Virus record (IMG/VR): IMGVR_UViG_3300012931_000064
Location: 1-27,733 of that record
From: a virus
Direction: 5' to 3' (one strand)
Length of the DNA: 27,733 bases
The translations under genes were made by a program, and so were the position numbers. Position 1 is the stretch's first letter. The number at the start of each line of letters is the position of its first letter. Below, in pieces: positions 24,848-27,733 of the stretch. The notes below the pieces were generated by a model. That model was not told the DNA's origin. It ran no database searches and worked only from the letters and a program-made list of their open reading frames with translations.

Positions 24848-25609
24848 CTACACAGTGCGCATATCTGCACCGATCTGGATGATGATCTGCCGCGGCCCGC
24901 CGGAGCCGAGCGACTCAAGCCCCGCGTCCTTGTGCAGGCTCCCCGCGTGCCGCTCGGGGTCTAGGTCGACCACAGCCATGCGGATCGCGCCGAGCTGCAC
25001 GTACGGGTCTTCATCGCCGAGCAGCTCCCTCAGCCGATCGACGCCCGCGTCGGCTAGCCCAATGCGTTGCAGCCGACGCACCAAGTCCGCGGTCTCGCGC
25101 GGCGCGCAGAGTATCCACGCGGACCACTGGCGCGACGAAATTCCAAGCTCGCGACACATCGCCGGGGTGGACGCGGTCTCACAGTCAGCCGCGAGCTGCA
25201 ACACATCCGCGATACAGTGCCCGCCGAGTAGCGGGTCCGGCTCGTACCACTCCGGCCTGTCCGTCCGCGACGGGAGATACGGGGATATATCGATCGGCTC
25301 TGCCGCCGGGGCCGGCGTAGCGGACAGCGAGGAGGCCAGCGGCCCGACGATCGGGGCGGCGAGGTCGAGATTGCGCTCCCCCTTCGGTTTCTTGCGGGCC
25401 TTTTGCATTTCGTTTGCAACTGCCGCGAGCGTACACGCCCCGCCTCGTGACGCGATCACATCCGCCCGCGCCCGCGCCATCCGCACCGCGTCCACGTCCG
25501 CGAGTGCCTGCCGGGCCGTGTCGTCGATTACCCCGTCCACCAAGCCGCGTGCGGCTGATACGTCGATTGCGTCTAGGTCAGCGTCGGGAGCATCATCATC
25601 GTCTCTCAT
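24848..25609 (-). CDS. Putative terminase small subunit / DNA-binding protein, 253 aa
   Basis: First gene of the - strand operon. The N-terminus is very acidic (MRDDDDAPDADLDAIDV), followed by helices. The region ADCETASTPAMCRELGISSR to QWSAWILCAPRETADLVRRL looks like a helix-turn-helix pairing. The C-terminal region reads YVQLGAIRMAVVDLDPERHA and then QIIIQIGADM. Small terminases are commonly encoded first in such operons and end in a short strand segment, so this is the best candidate for the DNA-recognition partner of the large subunit. No diagnostic motif supports it. Confidence 0.45.
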   Translation of the reverse strand: MRDDDDAPDADLDAIDVSAARGLVDGVIDDTARQALADVDAVRMARARADVIASRGGACTLAAVANEMQKARKKPKGERNLDLAAPIVGPLASSLSATPAPAAEPIDISPYLPSRTDRPEWYEPDPLLGGHCIADVLQLAADCETASTPAMCRELGISSRQWSAWILCAPRETADLVRRLQRIGLADAGVDRLRELLGDEDPYVQLGAIRMAVVDLDPERHAGSLHKDAGLESLGSGGPRQIIIQIGADMRTV

Positions 25610-25617
25610 GCGTGCAG

Positions 25618-25646
25618 TCTATCGTCCGAGCCGGGAAGCGTGTCAA
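25618..25646 (-). promoter_or_regulatory. Promoter of the terminase operon (TTGACA-N17-GATAGA)
   Basis: Reading the - strand, TTGACA (25646-25641) is separated by exactly 17 bp from GATAGA (25623-25618). The transcript would start about 2 nt before the ATG at 25609, giving a nearly leaderless mRNA, in keeping with the lack of a Shine-Dalgarno site there. The facing + strand promoter has the same architecture. Confidence 0.5.
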
Positions 25647-25720
25647 GCCTAGATTGCAAGGAGTGAACAGTCGTATACCATTCCGGTGGTGTCAACGGTA
25701 TGGTCGGACGGGGTGCCGCG

Positions 25721-25750
25721 CTTTACAAATCTTTGACAAATCTTTGACAC
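25721..25750. repeat. 11-bp tandem repeats (CTTTGACAAAT)
   Basis: ACAAATCTTTG occurs twice in direct succession (25725-25735 and 25736-25746), followed by a third partial unit ACAC, and preceded by CTTT. The 11-bp period is close to one helical turn. Each unit contains TTGACA, but neither has a -10 at proper spacing, so a protein-binding or iteron role is more likely than a promoter. Confidence 0.6.
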
Positions 25751-25854
25751 GCAGGACGCCGTATAAAGCCCGATCGCGCGCCGGCTGAGGGTATGGCTAC
25801 CCCAGCACGCGATGCCCACCGCCACGGGCCGCTAGCACTGCCGGACTGCCAAGC

Positions 25855-25871
25855 TAGGCAACCGTTGCCTA
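25855..25871. promoter_or_regulatory. Perfect 17-bp palindrome, putative operator
   Basis: TAGGCAAC and GTTGCCTA flank a single C. The layout matches the imperfect dyad at 2486-2502 before the head operon, including the preceding AAGC. It lies in the divergent control region and is a typical size for a dimeric repressor site. Confidence 0.55.
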
Positions 25872-25886
25872 CTGCAAATCTTGCAG
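25872..25886. promoter_or_regulatory. Second palindrome CTGCAA-ATC-TTGCAG
   Basis: Six-base arms with a 3-nt centre directly abut the 17-bp palindrome, giving two symmetric sites side by side. It could be a second operator for a different regulator. Confidence 0.45.
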
Positions 25887-25917
25887 CGCACTTCCTGCCC
25901 GCCGTGCCGCCCGATGC

Positions 25918-25951
25918 CAGTATTTATTTACATTTATTTTACCATCAAATC
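25918..25951. other. AT-rich tract in the control region
   Basis: A sharply AT-rich stretch (TATTTATTTACATTTATTTT and flanks) lies between the palindromes and the triple repeat, inside otherwise GC-rich sequence. AT-rich DNA beside repeated binding sites is what a duplex-unwinding element of a replication origin looks like; only position and composition support this. Confidence 0.35.
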
Positions 25952-25955
25952 CGCT

Positions 25956-26037
25956 AACTTGGCACGATATAAGTCCCAACTATTTGTCGACTTGGCACGG
26001 TATAAGCATAGCCACGACTTGGCACGATTTATGTCCC
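25956..26037 (+). repeat. Three CTTGGCACG direct repeats
   Basis: CTTGGCACG recurs exactly at 25958, 25991 and 26018, each followed by [A/G]T[A/T]TA-type bases (GATATAAG, GGTATAAG, GATTTATG). The first and third continue with TCCC after a T or GT. TTGGCACG equals the -24 element of sigma-54 promoters, but only the second copy has GC ten bases after GG, and the -12 TTGC is not conserved. They may be degenerate sigma-54 promoters, iterons, or sites for a phage regulator. Confidence 0.7.
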
Positions 26038-26164
26038 TGTTACGGTGTATCACACTAAATCACAAACTGTCATTAAGCACCGTTATCCCAACAAAAAAAA
26101 CATCGCGTAACTCGCTGATATACAGCGCTTTGCGAACGTGTCCGATTAAATGCGCATAAATGTT

Positions 26165-26193
26165 TTGACTCTATGCGGGAAATCGTCGATAGT
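26165..26193 (+). promoter_or_regulatory. Promoter of the rightward early genes (TTGACT-N17-GATAGT)
   Basis: TTGACT at 26165-26170 and GATAGT at 26188-26193 are 17 bp apart. Transcription would start near 26200, leaving a leader of about 40 nt with AGGA before the ATG at 26239. The same spacing and GATAG -10 appear in the divergent terminase-operon promoter. Confidence 0.6.
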
Positions 26194-26238
26194 AATCGCA
26201 TTGGCAGGGATGGTCCCGCTGATGAAAGGAAAGAAAGT

Positions 26239-26520
26239 ATGGTAGTAGTTACGAGACACAAGGCACTGGTCGCGCTCCTCGTGGAGCGTGGACTAGTCCC
26301 GGAGGGGACTCCGGTTCTGGAGCACGCGACGGCTCTCGACGTTCGCGGGCAGGACGTGATCGGTGTCCTGCCGCTCTCGCTCGCTGCGGAGTGCCGCAGC
26401 GTAACCGAGGTTCCGCTGAACCTCACCCCGGCTGACCGGGGGAAGGAATTAGACCTTCCCCGCCTCCGGGAAATAGCAGGTGACGCGGTCACGTACCGCG
26501 TCACCAAGGAGGTCGCATGA
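26239..26520 (+). CDS. Csx16-like protein, candidate anti-CRISPR ring nuclease
   Basis: 93 aa from the ATG at 26239, which has AAAGGA upstream; a longer frame from 26173 would start inside the promoter. It resembles the CRISPR-associated Csx16 family (VVA1548-type): an opening strand VVVTRH (2-7), then GQDVIGVLPLSLAAE (37-51) and PLNLTPADRGKEL (59-71), in the same order and at the family's usual length of about 90-100 aa. Csx16 is associated with type III CRISPR loci and proposed to degrade cyclic oligoadenylate messengers. In a phage it would be expected to switch off host type III signalling, like the viral ring nuclease AcrIII-1. This assignment is from recalled motifs, not a search. The coding DNA is packed with stem-loops. 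Confidence 0.65.
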   Translation: MVVVTRHKALVALLVERGLVPEGTPVLEHATALDVRGQDVIGVLPLSLAAECRSVTEVPLNLTPADRGKELDLPRLREIAGDAVTYRVTKEVA

Positions 26521-26531
26521 TAGCGACCTCC
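26508..26531 (+). promoter_or_regulatory. Start-codon hairpin of the second early gene
   Basis: GGAGGTCGC (26508-26516) pairs perfectly with GCGACCTCC (26523-26531). The loop ATGATA begins with the start codon, and the Shine-Dalgarno GGAGG is buried in the stem. The stop of the Csx16-like gene (TGA) is also in the loop, so upstream ribosomes would open it: a translational-coupling switch. Confidence 0.8.
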
Positions 26532-26750
26532 CGGAACAAACAGTTCATCGCAGCCCTGCGCATCGTGCGCAAGGCTGCGATCTTCCGCGTCGCCTTCGCG
26601 ACGCTGCGCGACGACAGCCTTGAAGTCGTCGCGCAGTTCCCGGTCGTGATGACCGGGGAAAAGGTGCGTCATCCGATGACGCGCCAGCAGGCACTGAAGA
26701 GCCTGCTCTTTGGGCGTGTATATCACGCCCGCGAAATGGGGGTCGTATGA
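26517..26750 (+). CDS. Unknown small basic protein, 77 aa
   Basis: It overlaps the Csx16-like stop by 4 nt and the next start by 4 nt. The product is basic with a helix-rich N-terminal half (NKQFIAALRIVRKAAIFRVA), followed by strands (LEVVAQFPVVM) and MTRQQALKSLLFGRVYHARE. The coding DNA consists largely of the stem-loops described for this region, which may constrain the protein sequence. No family recognised; its coupling suggests it works with the Csx16-like protein. Confidence 0.6.
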   Translation: MIATSRNKQFIAALRIVRKAAIFRVAFATLRDDSLEVVAQFPVVMTGEKVRHPMTRQQALKSLLFGRVYHAREMGVV

Positions 26751-26760
26751 TTACGACCTC
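26739..26760 (+). promoter_or_regulatory. Start-codon hairpin of the third early gene
   Basis: GGTCGT (26741-26746) pairs with ACGACC (26753-26758), extended by a G-T and a G-C pair. The loop ATGATT starts with the ATG at 26747. This repeats the architecture of the hairpin at 26508-26531, with the G-rich ribosome-binding stretch again in the 5' arm. Confidence 0.75.
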
Positions 26761-27058
26761 AAAAAACAGCGCAGGTGACATCACCTGCGCTGAAGGCCGG
26801 GTCTCGATCACGATACCCGGAAAAGTGACGAGCGCGAGGCTCGTCGAAAAGCTCCGCGCGGCCCGCGCGGACTTCTCGGGCCGCGAGTGCGACCCGCATG
26901 ACGGCTGGATCGCGGCCCGATCCAGCGAAAGCCGCCGTGTCGAGCGGCTCCTCCGAGCCGTACTCGCCGCTCGGGGGATCAACGATCCCTTGGGCGAAGA
27001 CGCCGACGAGATCGCGCGGCTCGACAGAATCGCGCGGATTGCAGAATGGAACCGATGA
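26747..27058 (+). CDS. Unknown small protein, 103 aa
   Basis: It starts in the stop of the preceding gene (ATGA). The N-terminus (MITTSKNSAGDITCAEGRVS) is strand-like; from about 30 the chain is helical and charged (SARLVEKLRAARADFSGREC, RVERLLRAVLAARGI), ending DEIARLDRIARIAEWNR. A DNA- or RNA-binding role is possible from charge alone. The first three genes begin alike (VVVTRH, MIATSRN, MITTSKN), partly because they share the start-codon hairpin design. No family recognised. Confidence 0.6.
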   Translation: MITTSKNSAGDITCAEGRVSITIPGKVTSARLVEKLRAARADFSGRECDPHDGWIAARSSESRRVERLLRAVLAARGINDPLGEDADEIARLDRIARIAEWNR

Positions 27059-27158
27059 ACAGGTTGACTATTTCGAGAAAGACCGCGCGAGATTTTACGA
27101 AGGTGCGAAGGAATACGACGCCTTGATCGCGTTCATGGCCAACGAACTGGGAAAATAA
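27039..27158 (+). CDS. Possible very small protein, 39 aa
   Basis: A frame that could start at TTG 27039 encodes GTDEQVDYFEKDRARFYEGA and ends ALIAFMANELGK. The composition is protein-like and acidic-helical. It lies +1 to the preceding gene and overlaps its end by 20 nt, so it could be an independent gene with a poor start or a frameshifted extension. No Shine-Dalgarno site is evident. Confidence 0.35.
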   Translation: MQNGTDEQVDYFEKDRARFYEGAKEYDALIAFMANELGK

Positions 27159-27230
27159 CACAGCCGAAACGCCGAGAGGCGTCTGCGGGAGATAACCACC
27201 CCGCACCGATGAGGCAGGTTGCCGAAACAT

Positions 27231-27335
27231 ATGAACACACTGAAAACCATTTGGCGCGTAGTAATCGCGCTGGTGATGATACCGATTGTCATCTACACGG
27301 AGGCGCGCCTGTGGCGCGAAGATAACCATGACTGA
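27231..27335 (+). CDS. Very small membrane protein, 34 aa
   Basis: ATG-TGA frame of 35 codons: a basic start MNTLKTIWR, a hydrophobic span VVIALVMIPIVIY, then TEARLWREDNHD. It overlaps the next gene by 8 nt, which supports coding. Single-span micro-proteins of this type are common in phage early regions; function unknown. Confidence 0.45.
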   Translation: MNTLKTIWRVVIALVMIPIVIYTEARLWREDNHD

Positions 27336-27733
27336 AATCAAACTAACATTAGGAAGTATCCGTGCTGCGAACCCATGCAGCAACGCATGGGAAGCCAAGG
27401 CACTCGCGTATCTGCATGAGTCATGGAACGACACCCGCGAGGTGACGTTCGCGGACATCGTGGCATCGTGCGGGCTGGACGCGGCGCTGTTCTGCCTGCG
27501 CTGCCTGCCGGAGTCAGAGCAATGGCGGTCGCGGCTGTTTGCGCGTTGGTGCGCACTGTCGGTCATCCATCTTTGGGATGCACCCGAAGTAGTAAAAGAT
27601 TATCTATCCGGCGGCGGGGAAAGTCTTCGGGCGGCGGCAGGGGCGGCGGCAGGGGCGGCGGCAGCGGCGGCGGCAAGGGCGGCAGGAGAGGCGGGCGCGG
27701 CCGGGGCGTCAGGGGCGGGCTCGGCGGCATGGC
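27328..27733 (+). CDS. Alanine-rich phage protein, 5' part (runs off window)
   Basis: The frame from ATG 27328 stays open to the last base, 135 codons. Residues about 40-85 (VTFADIVASCGLDAALFCLR, then RLFARWCALSVIHLWDAP) match a recurrent, functionally uncharacterised phage protein with the pattern GLDxALWxLRx and LFAxxCARxVxHL. That protein carries an Ala-rich tail like the one here. From residue 102 the chain is Ala/Gly-rich, encoded by a 12-bp tandem repeat. The 3' end is outside the window. Confidence 0.65.
   Translation, partial: MTEIKLTLGSIRAANPCSNAWEAKALAYLHESWNDTREVTFADIVASCGLDAALFCLRCLPESEQWRSRLFARWCALSVIHLWDAPEVVKDYLSGGGESLRAAAGAAAGAAAAAAARAAGEAGAAGASGAGSAAW
27340..27400 (+). repeat. 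Isolated stem-loop CCCATGC / GCATGGG
   Basis: A 7-bp perfect stem with a 6-nt loop lies in the early codons of the Ala-rich gene (CCCATGC near 27373, GCATGGG near 27386). It stands alone, in contrast to the dense series upstream. Confidence 0.4.
27631..27678 (+). repeat. 12-bp tandem repeat GCGGCGGCAGGG, four copies
   Basis: Copies begin at 27631, 27643, 27655 and 27667. The first two are identical and the last two have one or two changes. The repeat is in frame and encodes AAAG units, so copy-number change would alter the length of the Ala-rich tail without breaking the frame. Confidence 0.9.

Larger units (their letters stand above)
26271..26992 (+). other. Tiled array of perfect stem-loops within three coding regions
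   Basis: Perfect stems, nearly end to end (span; arm length): 26273-26288 (6), 26299-26314 (6), 26348-26372 (8), 26382-26401 (8), 26407-26424 (7), 26426-26441 (6), 26439-26461 (8), 26479-26505 (11), 26508-26531 (9), 26547-26581 (9, then 6 after one mismatch), 26587-26604 (7), 26604-26636 (12), 26637-26659 (7), 26663-26685 (7, 10 with a wobble), 26686-26707 (7), 26712-26730 (7), 26739-26760 (6, 8 with a wobble), 26767-26792 (12), 26797-26820 (6 then 3), 26827-26845 (7), 26853-26871 (8), 26876-26920 (11), alternative 26904-26926 (9), 26930-26949 (6), alternative 26945-26960 (6), 26975-26989 (6). Most loops are 3-9 nt. The array starts about 30 nt after the first start codon and fades before the third stop. 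Confidence 0.9.

Noticed and set aside
24540-25652. 370-aa + strand ORF opposite the terminase operon
   Set aside because: Arg/Ser/Ala-rich shadow of GC-rich genes on the other strand; it crosses two - strand genes and has no recognisable domain.
25733-25767. Promoter using TTGACA of the 11-bp repeats and TATAAA at 25762
   Set aside because: Spacers are 12 or 23 bp, both outside the usable range.
25958-26037. Three proven sigma-54 promoters
   Set aside because: Only the -24 core is conserved; the -12 GC is present in one copy only, so they are described as repeats.
25881-26159. 92-aa + strand ORF containing three LARY/LARF units
   Set aside because: The repeats in the peptide are simply the three CTTGGCACG DNA repeats of the control region; no ribosome-binding site, low-complexity start and no protein-like pattern.
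26173-26238. Longer start for the Csx16-like gene
   Set aside because: It would begin between the -35 and -10 of the promoter; the ATG at 26239 has AAAGGA upstream and begins right at the conserved first strand.
26271-26992. CRISPR array
   Set aside because: The stem-loops differ in sequence and spacing and lie in coding frames; there is no repeated spacer-separating unit.

Overview
The window is part of the genome of a tailed bacteriophage with a contractile, Mu-like tail (myovirus morphology) and an HK97-type head. The evidence is an almost unbroken structural run on the + strand: prohead protease, major capsid protein, head-tail connector proteins, tail terminator, sheath, tube, frameshifted tail chaperones, tape measure, then gpN, gp44, gp45, gp46, gp47 and gp48-like baseplate proteins and fibres. 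The host cannot be named from the sequence. A lipobox signal peptide and Mu-type baseplate suggest a Gram-negative-type envelope, and good Shine-Dalgarno sites precede many genes. No integrase, transposase, portal or recognisable endolysin is present, so this is an incomplete genome or a circular map cut at an arbitrary point.

Layout. (1) 1-2470: the end of a leucine-rich-repeat protein with five 22-residue repeats, small proteins, a coiled-coil lipoprotein, a very small ORF and a strong terminator. (2) 2521-22231: head, tail and host-recognition genes, all +, mostly overlapping or a few bases apart, ending in a fibre cluster that includes a GNAT-like enzyme and an Ig-domain protein. (3) 22164-25609: a convergent, visibly more GC-rich - strand operon with a putative small terminase/DNA-binding protein, an unknown protein, a VRR-NUC nuclease and the large terminase. 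(4) 25610-26238: a divergent control region with two matching promoters, adjacent palindromes, an AT-rich tract and two families of direct repeats. (5) 26239-27733: early-type + strand genes. The first resembles the CRISPR-associated protein Csx16, followed by two unknown small genes, tiny ORFs, and an alanine-rich phage protein that runs off the end.

The most unusual part is 26.27-26.99 kb. The coding sequences of the Csx16-like gene and its two overlapping partners are built almost end to end from perfect stem-loops (about 25 stems of 6-12 bp), and both internal start codons lie in hairpin loops whose stems hold the Shine-Dalgarno sequence. A Csx16-like protein in a phage is a candidate anti-type III CRISPR ring nuclease. 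The tiled mRNA structure could be translational control or protection of the transcript against RNA-targeting immunity or RNases. The structure is read directly from the sequence; its purpose is inference.
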